Part shown: positions 1 through 8,113 of the stretch, piece by piece
How positions within the stretch are numbered: the stretch's first letter is position 1
Layout of the letters: the number at the start of each line of letters is the position of its first letter
Source: a virus
Virus record (IMG/VR): IMGVR_UViG_3300044675_005596
Location: 1-34,458 of that record
DNA: 34,458 nt
Reading direction: 5' to 3' (one strand)
Notes under the pieces: generated by a model
Seen by the model: the letters and a program-made list of their open reading frames with translations, nothing else
The model's database searches: none
Told to the model about the DNA's origin: nothing
Program-made: the position numbers and the translations under genes

Positions 1-1339
1 CAGATAACAATGCAGTTAACTCAGCTTCAGCGTCGATGTTATGGAATGCAGCAACGTCTTGAGCTAACTCAGGAGACCATTGTGCTCTTAATTTTCTTTC
101 AGTTACAGAAACAGTTACTGATTCTAAGTCGAAAGAAACCTCACCAATTTGATCTTCAAATTCTAAGTTAGCATATCTTCTAAACCAAGCCGTAAATGAT
201 GTTCCTGAACCACCTGAAAATAATGTAGTACCTGTGTAACCATCTAATGATGTTGAGTCACAATCAGCACATACAGGACAAGATAAATCAACTTCTAACC
301 AGATATATCCGTTAGAGTCACAGATATCATTGTAGTTACCACCGTTTCCAGCATTTGTTGGACTATTAGGGTAAGATCCTGTATTACTAAACACCGTTCC
401 TTGGTTCTCACCATACTTAACGATACCTTTACCGTAAATTTGAGTTACAACTCTAAACAATAATGGTGCGTATACAGTACCACTGTTGTAAGTCGTTGTA
501 AGTACGTTACAAGGTGTAGTGTCCGCAGATAAACCGCTGTTAGCGTAAATTCTAAGGTCAGATAAGAATGATTCTGTATCCATCTCATTACCGTCAGGTC
601 CGATTAATTTACCAGCTCCTGATGTAGTGAATCCACCCATTTTAACAATAACTTTTCTGTAGTTACCATTTGGTATAATTTCACCTGAACCGATGTTTGC
701 ATCAACTAATGAAGATCCAACCCAAGCTTGAACTGTAGCGTTAGTTGTAACAGCTGTCCATTTACCTTTAGAGTAGTCAAACAACCCTGGAGGATCTAAA
801 GACGCCTCATTACCTTCATAAAATAAATCGTAAAGATCTTTTTTGTATGGGTATCCACCTGCAGTTAAATCATAACCTGCGTTAGTGTTATCCGGACCAT
901 TTGGTGCTCCGTAAGGTGCGAAGTGCTCACCACCCGCAGTTGAGTTAGACGGATCTGAGTTAGGGTATAAGTTAGCGTACTCTGAAGATGCGTTCTCATA
1001 TCCTTGGATTTTAGGTACGAAGTAGAACAATTTACCGATTGGTAAGTTCATAGCTTGTACTGATACGATATCGTTAGCCAATAATTTAGAGAATACACGT
1101 CTCACGATTGGGAATACAACTGTTTCGAACGCTCCGTTTGATTGACCGTCAGATGTTGCTTCGTTAATTAAGTAAGATGCTTGGTTCTCATATAATTGAG
1201 CTACGTTTTCTTTTAAGTGACCTTTAAGACCTTCCAAGAATCCTAATTTGTCCCATTTGTTAATTGTGTCTTCTTTGATAACTTTAAGGTGTTTTAACCC
1301 GATGTTACCAACAAGACCTGATTCTAATAATGCTCCCAT
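1..1339 (-). CDS. Major capsid protein, T4 gp23 family (3' end beyond window)
   Basis: This would be the hexameric shell protein of the head. I translated the minus strand from the ATG at 1337-1339. The frame stays open to the window edge, giving about 446 residues with the C-terminus missing. The N-terminus contains LGFLEGLKG and NVAQLYENQASYLINEA, followed by PIVRRVFSKLLANDIVSVQ, which resembles the gp23 N-terminal region around the delta-peptide and start of the shell domain. It lies directly downstream of the scaffold and protease genes, as in T4 (21-22-23). An oddity is a CPVCADC cluster near bases 255-285, which could bind metal or form disulfides. No TATTTATA box was found in the short gap to the scaffold gene, so it is probably co-transcribed with it. 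The family call is by motif and synteny. Confidence 0.88.
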   Translation of the reverse strand, partial: MGALLESGLVGNIGLKHLKVIKEDTINKWDKLGFLEGLKGHLKENVAQLYENQASYLINEATSDGQSNGAFETVVFPIVRRVFSKLLANDIVSVQAMNLPIGKLFYFVPKIQGYENASSEYANLYPNSDPSNSTAGGEHFAPYGAPNGPDNTNAGYDLTAGGYPYKKDLYDLFYEGNEASLDPPGLFDYSKGKWTAVTTNATVQAWVGSSLVDANIGSGEIIPNGNYRKVIVKMGGFTTSGAGKLIGPDGNEMDTESFLSDLRIYANSGLSADTTPCNVLTTTYNSGTVYAPLLFRVVTQIYGKGIVKYGENQGTVFSNTGSYPNSPTNAGNGGNYNDICDSNGYIWLEVDLSCPVCADCDSTSLDGYTGTTLFSGGSGTSFTAWFRRYANLEFEDQIGEVSFDLESVTVSVTERKLRAQWSPELAQDVAAFHNIDAEAELTALLS

Positions 1340-1374
1340 TTTTTGGTTTTTTTATTATTTGTGTTTATTGTTTA

Positions 1375-3012
1375 TTAAAGTTTTCCCATTAGATCCTTCA
1401 TTCTTAAGAATTGAGGATTTTCATAAGTTTTTGATTCAATCAAGTTTGTTGCCGATCCTGTAGAAACGGTTTTATTAACACTTCTTTCGATTGATTCAGT
1501 TAATTTTTGTTCTCCGTTAGAACCTGTAGATGATAACTCATTCTTAATAGTTCTGTAAAGATTTTTAGATTCTTTTAAAGATTCAACATTATCAAATCTT
1601 CTAAGAATATTTATTTTTTCTTGTTTAGTTGTTGAATGTTCTGTAAACAAACGAGTAGCGTAAGCCAAATTAGAGTTGAACGTTGCAACCTCATTCAATT
1701 TAGTTCTAAACAAATCAAGAGCTTTTTTGTATTCTTCATTTTTCTCTCTTAATAAGTTTACTTCATTTTGATTTGCAGATTCAGTAACTTTAAATGGATT
1801 ATATTGGTAGTTTCTGTTGTTAGTTTTAGCTTTTCTAAGTCCGCGACTTCCATCTTTAGATCCATTACCATAAGTTCTTGAAGCTTCTTTAGTTTCTCTT
1901 TTTTCGTAAGTTTTGTAATGACCGTTATCGTCACCAGCTTTTTTCTCAACTCCGTCTACTTTTTTACGTTTGTACTCGTGTTTGTTTGAACCAAAGTTTT
2001 TTTCCTCTTTGTATTCGAATTTCGCTTTACCTGTACCAACAGCCTTAGTCCCTTTTCCGAAAGCTTCTTTTTGTTTCGTTACAGGTAAGTTTTGGTTAGG
2101 TTTTTTATCGTAATTGAATTTAGGTCCTTTACCGATTCCAACACCTTTAGGTGTAATTGCCTTTTTGATTGCTTCCATAATAGAATCCATATCGTCATCT
2201 TCTTCCATCATTTCTTCTTCGAAGTCCATTTCGTCTTCTTCCATCATTTCCTCCTCAAAGTCAACTTCTTCCTCTTCTTCCATCATTTCTTCTTCGAAGC
2301 CCATTTCGTCTTCGTCATCCATTTCGATTTCATAGATTGTTTCTTCCTCTTCGTCTTCCATTTCCATTTCCTCGTCAAGTCCAAATCCTCCTTTGATTGC
2401 TCCAGCTGCAGCTCCACCCCAAGAAAATTCATCTAACTCACCGTCTTCCATTTCCATATCGTCGTCAAATCCTAAATCCATTTCATCATCCATTTCGTAT
2501 AATTCATCTTCCATTTCTGATTCTCCCAATTGGATCATATATTCATCATCGCCGTCCGTAAAGTGAATTTTATCACCTTCTTTTTTAACAACAATTCCAT
2601 CTTCATCACCCATAGCTTTAAAAACTCTTAAAACCTCATCGTCAGACGCATCTGTCATATCGATAGTTTCTTCGTCATCAAATTCCATCTCGTCATCCAT
2701 CTCGTCATCCATATCATCTTCATCTTCCATTTCGTCGTCAAACTCCATTTCATCTTCATCTTCCATCTCATCATCGATGTCTTCATCCTCAACTTCACTC
2801 TCATCATCAAGTTCTGCTTCGCCACCTATTACGGGTTCATCTTGTTCTTCAATCTCCTCATCATCTGATTCTTTAAGGGATTCTTTTACTAATTGTCTGA
2901 TTTCCTCACTCATTGTTGACTGAAGTATTCCTTTTGCATTCTCTTGTAGAGTTTCTTCCAAATTCTTAATTTGAAAAATCGCCTCTTCTACTACGTTTTG
3001 GTTATTTGCCAT
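1375..3012 (-). CDS. Prohead core scaffolding protein, T4 gp22-like, highly acidic
   Basis: This 545-residue protein sits between protease and capsid genes, where T4 has gp22, the internal scaffold degraded during head maturation. Residues about 50-280 are almost entirely Asp, Glu and Met in degenerate repeats such as EEEMMEEDEMDFEE. A short basic, low-complexity stretch of K/G/N follows. The last 130 residues are predicted helical (LLREKNEEYKKALDLFRTKL and KQEKINILRRFDNVESLKE), which resembles the conserved C-terminal part of gp22-type scaffolds. It is longer than T4 gp22 because of the acidic expansion. Several L/I-x-E tripeptides could be cleavage sites for the neighbouring protease. A near-match to the late octamer (TATTTATT, at 3037-3044 on the plus strand) lies 24 nt upstream of the start. 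Confidence 0.82.
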   Translation of the reverse strand: MANNQNVVEEAIFQIKNLEETLQENAKGILQSTMSEEIRQLVKESLKESDDEEIEEQDEPVIGGEAELDDESEVEDEDIDDEMEDEDEMEFDDEMEDEDDMDDEMDDEMEFDDEETIDMTDASDDEVLRVFKAMGDEDGIVVKKEGDKIHFTDGDDEYMIQLGESEMEDELYEMDDEMDLGFDDDMEMEDGELDEFSWGGAAAGAIKGGFGLDEEMEMEDEEEETIYEIEMDDEDEMGFEEEMMEEEEEVDFEEEMMEEDEMDFEEEMMEEDDDMDSIMEAIKKAITPKGVGIGKGPKFNYDKKPNQNLPVTKQKEAFGKGTKAVGTGKAKFEYKEEKNFGSNKHEYKRKKVDGVEKKAGDDNGHYKTYEKRETKEASRTYGNGSKDGSRGLRKAKTNNRNYQYNPFKVTESANQNEVNLLREKNEEYKKALDLFRTKLNEVATFNSNLAYATRLFTEHSTTKQEKINILRRFDNVESLKESKNLYRTIKNELSSTGSNGEQKLTESIERSVNKTVSTGSATNLIESKTYENPQFLRMKDLMGKL

Positions 3013-3088
3013 ATTTTACTTTAGTATAGTTTTCAAATAAATATCTATGCTTTTGAAAAAAATTACATTTACGGACATTTAAGACAAA

Positions 3089-3122
3089 AAAAATGGGAAA
3101 AGACAATATTGCCCTTTCCCAT
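3089..3122 (-). terminator. Rho-independent terminator between the 70-aa gene and the scaffold gene
   Basis: On the minus strand an AAATGGGAAA arm pairs with TTTCCCATTT and is followed by a run of eight T. It lies just after the stop of the gene at 3144-3356, so scaffold transcription probably restarts downstream or relies on read-through. Confidence 0.7.
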
Positions 3123-3143
3123 TTCCAGAAAATTTTATTCTTC

Positions 3144-3356
3144 TTATTCTTCGATTACCTCATCAATCTTACTTTCGCTGATAGAAGTGATTCTCCAATC
3201 CATTGTGTAGTTCTCGTAAACCTTAGTTACTTTTGCCTCAACATCAGTAGGGTTATAACCTCTCACTAATTTCTCTTCTCTTTGTTTTTTAACTTTCCCT
3301 GATTCATTATCAACAATGTCAGTGGTGATCTTTGCAATAAAATATTTTTCGTCCAT
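3144..3356 (-). CDS. Small protein (70 aa), DUF4494-like, function unknown
   Basis: A short soluble protein reading YFIAKITTDIVDNESGK, then a basic patch, then YNPTDVEAKVTKVYENY and an acidic tail. The pattern of a beta-strand pair followed by a 'DxxEAxxxV' helix resembles DUF4494 proteins of Bacteroidota, but this is only an impression from the sequence. It starts 6 nt downstream of the prohead protease stop, so it is in the same transcript, and is followed by a terminator. In T4 no gene of this type separates gp21 from gp22. Its role in head assembly is suggested only by position. Confidence 0.6.
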   Translation of the reverse strand: MDEKYFIAKITTDIVDNESGKVKKQREEKLVRGYNPTDVEAKVTKVYENYTMDWRITSISESKIDEVIEE

Positions 3357-3362
3357 AATTAA

Positions 3363-4091
3363 TTATTTATCCAAATAATCGGATAATCTACTCATTAAGT
3401 CAAGCGATTTAGATCCCATTTCTCCAATATGTCTATTTGCTTGTATTTTTTTCTCTTCATCTAAGTTCTCTTCGTAGTTCATTCTTTCACTTGGGTCTTT
3501 AAATAAGTAAGCCCCCGGTGTGGATGGTGATGATACAAGGTCAAAACAAATTAACTCGAAATCATCCTGAACTTCATTTTGTTCACCAACCTTTTTAAGT
3601 GACCCAACCCCACGAGAAGATATTCCTAAAGTAACCCCCTGACGTAGATAATTCGCTGCTAAATCCCCTTTGGTGGAAACAACACCTCTTTCGTGAAAAC
3701 CAGGACTTGTTAATAACTTAAGTTTACCCAATAATACGGGTCCGTCCCACCATACTTCTGTAATAATGTGGGATACTCGGTCCAAGTCAATTAAAGACGA
3801 CTCAGGGTGGTTTAATTCAGAAAGGGAAGTTCCTTTCTCAATCATTTTCTTATAGTTATCCGCTTCTCTCTTAAGGATTCTTTCGGGGTAAACTCTTCCG
3901 TTTCTATTTGGTGTATTATATTTCTGTAGAACCGCGTAAAACTCGAATGGTTTTGAGTGGTCTAACATATCTTTATTTTCTCTAATAAGATCTAAATTTC
4001 TTCTCTCATTAGGATTAATGTATCCAGCATCATACTCAACCAAAATTCCACGACCCGAATCTCTCGGACCTAATATCTTTAAATCTTTCAT
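3363..4091 (-). CDS. Prohead maturation protease, T4 gp21 family (peptidase S77 type)
   Basis: This 242-residue serine protease would cleave scaffold, core and capsid proteins inside the prohead. The likely catalytic His is H95 in SELNHPESS. The likely nucleophile is S158 or S159 in LGISSRGVGS, which matches the conserved Ser-Arg-Gly block of phage prohead proteases. The N-terminal PNRNGRVYPERIL motif is also typical. It lies between the 155-aa gene and the scaffold, as gp21 does in T4. The octamer TATTTATA (plus-strand 4105-4112) is 13 nt upstream of the ATG. T4 gp21 cuts after L/I-x-E, a motif found in the leaders of three other proteins in this window. The length is typical of the family. 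Confidence 0.92.
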   Translation of the reverse strand: MKDLKILGPRDSGRGILVEYDAGYINPNERRNLDLIRENKDMLDHSKPFEFYAVLQKYNTPNRNGRVYPERILKREADNYKKMIEKGTSLSELNHPESSLIDLDRVSHIITEVWWDGPVLLGKLKLLTSPGFHERGVVSTKGDLAANYLRQGVTLGISSRGVGSLKKVGEQNEVQDDFELICFDLVSSPSTPGAYLFKDPSERMNYEENLDEEKKIQANRHIGEMGSKSLDLMSRLSDYLDK

Positions 4092-4104
4092 TTAATATTT
4101 TATA

Positions 4105-4112
4105 TATAAATA
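4105..4112 (-). promoter_or_regulatory. TATTTATA late-type box upstream of prohead protease
   Basis: Exact octamer in sense orientation 13 nt before the ATG. The same octamer occurs before at least 13 other genes here, at plus-strand positions 5570-5577, 7907-7914, 9897-9904, 12628-12635, 13436-13443, 13995-14002, 18855-18862, 21113-21120, 22456-22463, 25192-25199, 26315-26322 and 26578-26585, and on the plus strand itself at 4634-4641. It is read as a probable phage late promoter element or conserved leader motif. Confidence 0.6.
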
Positions 4113-4580
4113 CTAAATACTTTCAGTTTCTTTCTTTATGGGTTTTTGATTTCCGTTTTTTGTAAGGGTTAGTTTAAAAAACTTATTTTTACTTAATACA
4201 TCCCCATATACTTCTTTGATAAGATTTTTAACGTACTTCTTTAACTTGGGGGATTTGAAGTCCATATGTTCGTGTAGAAATAAATTAATTTCTAAGTTCA
4301 TAAATGACTTCTTTTTTAATTGTAGACCGCTTGTTCTTAAATCCAGATCTACTATGAACTTTGAATCGAATACTTCTTTGTTTATGTTTTCTAAAACTGA
4401 ATGTTTGACAGATCTTGCCATATTTAGCACAACTCGACTCCAGTTCTCTACTTCGTCTTTTGGTTCCACCCACGTTTGGATGTTTACATAAATTGATTTT
4501 AGGTTTTGGGCATCTATGGTGCCGTAGTGTGATTTAAATGTTCTATACCCACTCAATTTTGTAGTTTTCCCTTTTTTCAT
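4113..4580 (-). CDS. Hypothetical head-region protein (155 aa)
   Basis: I do not recognise this protein. It starts with a basic stretch (MKKGKTTKLSGYRTF), then has alternating strands and helices: YVNIQTWVEP, a helix VENWSRVVLNMARSVKHSVLENI, a strand FIVDLDLRTSG and a basic C-terminus. There is no signal peptide or membrane segment. It sits between the 236-aa core-region gene and the prohead protease. This is the region that holds gp67/gp68 in T4, but its composition is not that of a core protein. The start codon is preceded by an AT-rich leader shared with the divergent S21 gene, which begins 80 bp away on the other strand. Confidence 0.6.
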   Translation of the reverse strand: MKKGKTTKLSGYRTFKSHYGTIDAQNLKSIYVNIQTWVEPKDEVENWSRVVLNMARSVKHSVLENINKEVFDSKFIVDLDLRTSGLQLKKKSFMNLEINLFLHEHMDFKSPKLKKYVKNLIKEVYGDVLSKNKFFKLTLTKNGNQKPIKKETESI

Positions 4581-4633
4581 AAAAATTTTCCATACTCTTA
4601 ATGTTTATTTTTATAAATTATAACGAATTATTA

Positions 4634-4641
4634 TATTTATA
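4634..4641 (+). promoter_or_regulatory. TATTTATA box upstream of the S21 gene
   Basis: The only plus-strand copy of the octamer found next to a plus-strand gene start. It lies 18 nt before the ATG at 4660. Its sense orientation supports a directional element and would place the S21 gene in the same temporal class as the capsid genes. Confidence 0.5.
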
Positions 4642-4659
4642 TCAACAACCTAAAAATTT

Positions 4660-4848
4660 ATGTTATTTGTAGAAGTAAAAAAAGGAAACATTGAAAAAGC
4701 ATTGAAGGACCTTAAAGGAAAAGTAATTAGAACCAAACAAAGTTCTATCCTTTTTGGTAAGAAAGAGTTTACAAAACCATCAGTAGAGAAACGAGCTGAA
4801 TTTAAAAAAGCGTCGTATATCCAAAGATTAAAGTCCAAACAGAATTAA
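4660..4848 (+). CDS. rpsU: Ribosomal protein bS21 homologue encoded by the phage
   Basis: This 62-residue basic protein matches bS21 end to end. It has an N-terminal strand MLFVEVKKGNIEKAL, a helix rich in Lys, then EFTKPSVEKRAEFKKASYIQ, which is the Bacteroidota form of the family. bS21 sits on the 30S platform next to the 3' end of 16S rRNA. In Bacteroidota it helps form the pocket that hides the anti-Shine-Dalgarno sequence, and Tyr53 here is in the place of the tyrosine reported to stack there. The gene is alone on the plus strand, divergent from the 155-aa gene, and its last 4 nt overlap the end of the convergent 236-aa gene. It has no Shine-Dalgarno sequence but a late-type TATTTATA box. 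Phage S21 genes are known from other environmental phages. Confidence 0.93.
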   Translation: MLFVEVKKGNIEKALKDLKGKVIRTKQSSILFGKKEFTKPSVEKRAEFKKASYIQRLKSKQN

Positions 4849-5555
4849 AGACCTTCGTTAAGTTGTTTCAACTTGTAGTAATTCAACTCGTTGAATGATT
4901 CGGTCTGCAATTTAGTTAACACCTTATCAATAGTTTGAGAAGTTTCAGAATCTGAAGTTGATTTTTGGTCGTTTAATTTACTAACAACCTCATCTTTAAT
5001 TTTGGAATAATTCTCAATTAAAGTTTCTTTAGGTATGGATAAGATAGTTTTTAATTCCTTTTGTTCTGACTCAGATAATGACGTAATGAATTTATCAACC
5101 GTTTTATTTGCGATACTAATCATAGATTTTAACGGAACCTGAATAACTTCTTTTTGATCTTTAGATTTGTTTTTCAAACCCTCTAAGATTACTTTTTTAC
5201 TTTTAATTTTGTTCTCCAACGTTAAAACATTTGTTGAGAATAAATCGTCAATACTTTTATATGTATTTTCACATTGTATGTGACCTACCCAAGATTTTAG
5301 TTCTTTAATGTTTTTTGGATTAATCTTATTAATCAAATTTTCATAAGCCGTAATAGATTCTTTAATGAATTCATTTGCAACGGATTCAGACAAACCTTTA
5401 TTTGACGATAGTTCATCGTATAAGAAAAATACTTTAGCAATATTTTTATTGTTCAAAACCAATTGTTCAAAAACAAATAGATCTTTTTTAAGATTTTTAT
5501 TTTTGTATGATTCTGATAAACAGGTTTCTATTTTTGATTTTAATTCTCCAAACAT
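4845..5555 (-). CDS. Hypothetical protein in the prohead-core position (236 aa)
   Basis: Not recognised by sequence. The protein is helical, Lys/Glu/Ser rich and lacks membrane segments. It carries several L-S-E-S motifs (near residues 14, 55 and 160), which fit an L-x-E prohead protease consensus. Its place between portal and protease corresponds to gp67/gp68 of T4, the minor core proteins of the prohead, so a core role is plausible but inferred from order only. An exact TATTTATA box (5570-5577) lies 14 nt before the ATG. The 3' end overlaps the end of the S21 gene by 4 nt in a convergent arrangement. Confidence 0.65.
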   Translation of the reverse strand: MFGELKSKIETCLSESYKNKNLKKDLFVFEQLVLNNKNIAKVFFLYDELSSNKGLSESVANEFIKESITAYENLINKINPKNIKELKSWVGHIQCENTYKSIDDLFSTNVLTLENKIKSKKVILEGLKNKSKDQKEVIQVPLKSMISIANKTVDKFITSLSESEQKELKTILSIPKETLIENYSKIKDEVVSKLNDQKSTSDSETSQTIDKVLTKLQTESFNELNYYKLKQLNEGL

Positions 5556-5577
5556 TTCTATAATTTTATTATAAATA

Positions 5578-6039
5578 TCAACTAATTTTTTTTACGTCAT
5601 CAATCTCCGTCCCAAGAGTTTCTTCATCATAGGATTCCGAATCTATCATCTCACCATCCCACCAATCATAATCGTCGTTTTCGACTAAAAATGTATTAAC
5701 ATCCTCGGGGTCCTCAAGAAAACTTTCATAATCCATTACCCACCATTGTTTTTCACGAAGTTCCGCAATCCTTCTAGTTTTAACCTCAAAAGTACCAAGT
5801 TTTGGTACCTTTAATGGTTCTGTTTCGTAATTAGGGTTTGATTTGTAAAGTTGTAGAATATAACTCATTTCAGAATAATCAAGATTTTTAAGATTAATTA
5901 AATCTAATTCATCCCTTATTAATTTATCGTTAGCGTAGTCAAATATGTTAGATGGTCTACCATAAGACTCCACTGAATTATAAATCATCCTTAAAATTAA
6001 TTTAAGGCTTTTTTCTGTGAGTTTTTGTAATCTATTCAT
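5578..6039 (-). CDS. Hypothetical protein (153 aa) downstream of portal
   Basis: Not recognised. The N-terminal half is helical and basic (RLQKLTEKSLKLILRMIYNSVES). The middle has a motif KVPKLGTFEVKTRR. The C-terminal third is strongly acidic and Trp/Tyr rich (DDYDWWDGEMIDSESYDEE). Its start is 11 nt downstream of the portal stop, so it is translationally close to portal, and it could be a chaperone or accessory factor for portal or core assembly. No database family is evident from the sequence alone. A one-mismatch late box (TATTTATT, 6043-6050) precedes it. Confidence 0.62.
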   Translation of the reverse strand: MNRLQKLTEKSLKLILRMIYNSVESYGRPSNIFDYANDKLIRDELDLINLKNLDYSEMSYILQLYKSNPNYETEPLKVPKLGTFEVKTRRIAELREKQWWVMDYESFLEDPEDVNTFLVENDDYDWWDGEMIDSESYDEETLGTEIDDVKKIS

Positions 6040-6050
6040 ATTAATAAATA

Positions 6051-7886
6051 TTAATCTTTTAACAATCTAGATAATTCTTCCTCAATTATTCCTAATGTTC
6101 CATTAACTTTTCTAAACTCTAAGAAATCATCTTCATCGAACCCATCTTCATTATGTTCGGTTAATAATTTAAATCTTTCTTTTTTTGTTGATTCAGGTAC
6201 CGTTGGTGCCGCTGTCTCTGCCCCTCCTTCAGGTGCTGGAGGTGCTCCTCCTCCTCCGAAGTCTCCACCCATATCAGGTGCTGGAGGTGCCCCTCCTTCA
6301 GGTGCCTCACCTTCAGTTGGTGTTGCTCCCGATGCCGGTGCTTTATATAACTTATCAACCGTATCAAATACACCTGTGTTTGTTATAATTGTTGCGGTGT
6401 TGTCAAGTTCTGCGGATACCGCTCTCTCCATTCTGATTTGTTGTAACTCAAGTTTAATTTCCTCATCAGAGAATCCAAAAATGTGTTTCTTAGCCCAAGT
6501 AGCGGACGTAGGTTGTACTGATTTAGGTATTTCAGTAACCATATCTTTATAAAGTGTTACCTTCTCCTTCCATACATCAATCATTAATAAATCCGCTTGT
6601 TTCGATGGATTTGTTAATTGTAATGTAAAGTTAGATATCTCATCCTCAAACCCCATTAGGAATAAGTGAATGATAGCAATTTTATTCATTTCTGAAATTG
6701 CTGATTTTTGTATTCTATTAATTGTTCTTGCAAAACGAATATCCAATAAAGATAAATTTTTACCATCACCAACAGGTTCCTCAAAACCTAAATAAGCTTT
6801 AGGTATTCTTAATGCGGTTACAAGTTTCTTTTGGATGTATTCTATATCGGCAATTTCAGATAAGTTCTGCGCTCCCGGTAATGTCTCAATTGGACTTGCT
6901 TGTGCTGGATCACGAACAGGAATGAAATAATCTTGGTCGACAGCCATTTGGTTAAAACGTAAATCTACATTACCTGTCTTTTTATCAACAACCTGATCTC
7001 TTTTAAATTTGTTGGCAACTCTTTGTACGTATGGTTCAACATCCTTATCATCCATATTCCCAACATATACTTTAAACACCCTTCTTTCAGGTGCTCTTGA
7101 TGTTCTATAGATTAACATCGCATCTTCAGACAATACTAATTGTTTCCAAATACGACGTGCCTTTTCTAACATCGATGTTCCGTATGGAAGTTTTCTATCA
7201 TCACCTAATAATCTAAAGTGAGCAACCTCCCAAGTGTTAAATTCCGCATCTTTTGTTTTCCAAGCGAATTTTAATGCCTTTCTACTAACATCTGCAGTGG
7301 CTTGATATGTTCTTGCGTCCATACCCCTTTCTAATCTTTCAATTTCAATATTTGGTAATTGTAAACATCCAGTTACCCCTTTATCTGGGTTTAATTTTAA
7401 ATAAACAAAATTATCACCGTACTTACACATATTTCTAATCCACATAGGTAAGTTGGTGTTAATGTCTAAGGTATTAACAAATAAATCAATCAAGATACTT
7501 TTAATCCTGTTTGATTCAGAATATACCTGTAAAACATAACCATTTTGGTCTGGTGTTGTCGCTTCCTCTGCGTAAATATCTAAAGCCGTTGATATCTCAG
7601 GCGTATATTCCATAGATTCGTAGTCGTAAAATGCCGCTAATCTCGTTGGCTCATAATAGATTGCTTGAGTATATAGATTGTTCTCTACTTTAGCCCAATT
7701 TGTACTTAAATAAAGAGATTGTTGATTCTGCAACTTAGCTTTCTCATATTCGGACTTATCGGTTGTTTTAAGTAATTCTTTCTTATCTAACTTATATTCG
7801 GGTTGACCTTGACCCAACGTTGAATCGGGACCAAATGTCTTGGCTAGCTTCTGCCAAACCGTTAGATTTTGATTATTATTTTCCAT
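6051..7886 (-). CDS. Portal vertex protein, T4 gp20-like
   Basis: This 611-residue protein would form the dodecameric portal at the head vertex where DNA enters. Supporting stretches are YEPTRLAAFYDYESMEYTPE, SRAPERRVFKVYVGNMDD and LRIPKAYLGFEEPVGDGKN, which match the crown, stem and wing regions of T4-type portals. The order terminase, small gene, portal also fits. The C-terminus (about residues 520-575) is a disordered Pro/Gly/Ala tract containing APDMGGDFGGGG, a motif shared with the 475-aa protein at 11167-12594. An exact TATTTATA box is at 7907-7914, 20 nt before the ATG. The ATG chosen gives a family-typical N-terminus (NLTVWQKLAKTFGP). Confidence 0.92.
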   Translation of the reverse strand: MENNNQNLTVWQKLAKTFGPDSTLGQGQPEYKLDKKELLKTTDKSEYEKAKLQNQQSLYLSTNWAKVENNLYTQAIYYEPTRLAAFYDYESMEYTPEISTALDIYAEEATTPDQNGYVLQVYSESNRIKSILIDLFVNTLDINTNLPMWIRNMCKYGDNFVYLKLNPDKGVTGCLQLPNIEIERLERGMDARTYQATADVSRKALKFAWKTKDAEFNTWEVAHFRLLGDDRKLPYGTSMLEKARRIWKQLVLSEDAMLIYRTSRAPERRVFKVYVGNMDDKDVEPYVQRVANKFKRDQVVDKKTGNVDLRFNQMAVDQDYFIPVRDPAQASPIETLPGAQNLSEIADIEYIQKKLVTALRIPKAYLGFEEPVGDGKNLSLLDIRFARTINRIQKSAISEMNKIAIIHLFLMGFEDEISNFTLQLTNPSKQADLLMIDVWKEKVTLYKDMVTEIPKSVQPTSATWAKKHIFGFSDEEIKLELQQIRMERAVSAELDNTATIITNTGVFDTVDKLYKAPASGATPTEGEAPEGGAPPAPDMGGDFGGGGAPPAPEGGAETAAPTVPESTKKERFKLLTEHNEDGFDEDDFLEFRKVNGTLGIIEEELSRLLKD

Positions 7887-7923
7887 ATTAAAATTTTAAC
7901 TATAGATATAAATATCTAAAGAG

Positions 7924-8109
7924 TTAGTTCGAGGTTGACCCACTTTGTGTTAATGAGTCCGATTTTTGACTCGACGTTAAATCATAAGGATTTGACTTTT
8001 GATTAAATGTTACCGGAAATACCTTTTGTCCGGTTGTGATTTGACCCTCAACAACAAGTCTAGATCCATTAGCAATTCTTCCTGATCTTTTTCTAAAACT
8101 TAGTCCCAT
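7924..8109 (-). CDS. Small basic protein (61 aa) between terminase and portal
   Basis: Not recognised. It begins MGLSFRKRSGRIANGSRLVV and ends in a Ser/Thr/Gln-rich tail. It starts 4 nt downstream of the terminase stop, so it is probably coupled to it. In T4 the sheath (gp18) and tube (gp19) genes occupy this interval. This small protein is far too short to be either, so the tail genes must lie elsewhere in the genome. Confidence 0.6.
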   Translation of the reverse strand: MGLSFRKRSGRIANGSRLVVEGQITTGQKVFPVTFNQKSNPYDLTSSQKSDSLTQSGSTSN

Positions 8110-8113
8110 ATTT

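Noticed and set aside
2092-2436. Plus-strand Phe/His/Ser-rich frames opposite the scaffold gene
   Set aside because: They are mirror images of the acidic GAA/GAT-rich codons of the scaffold and have no start signals.
4660-4848. Treating the plus-strand S21 frame as a shadow of a minus-strand frame at 4650-4838
   Set aside because: The bS21 family match spans the whole plus frame, while the minus frame has no recognisable features or start context.
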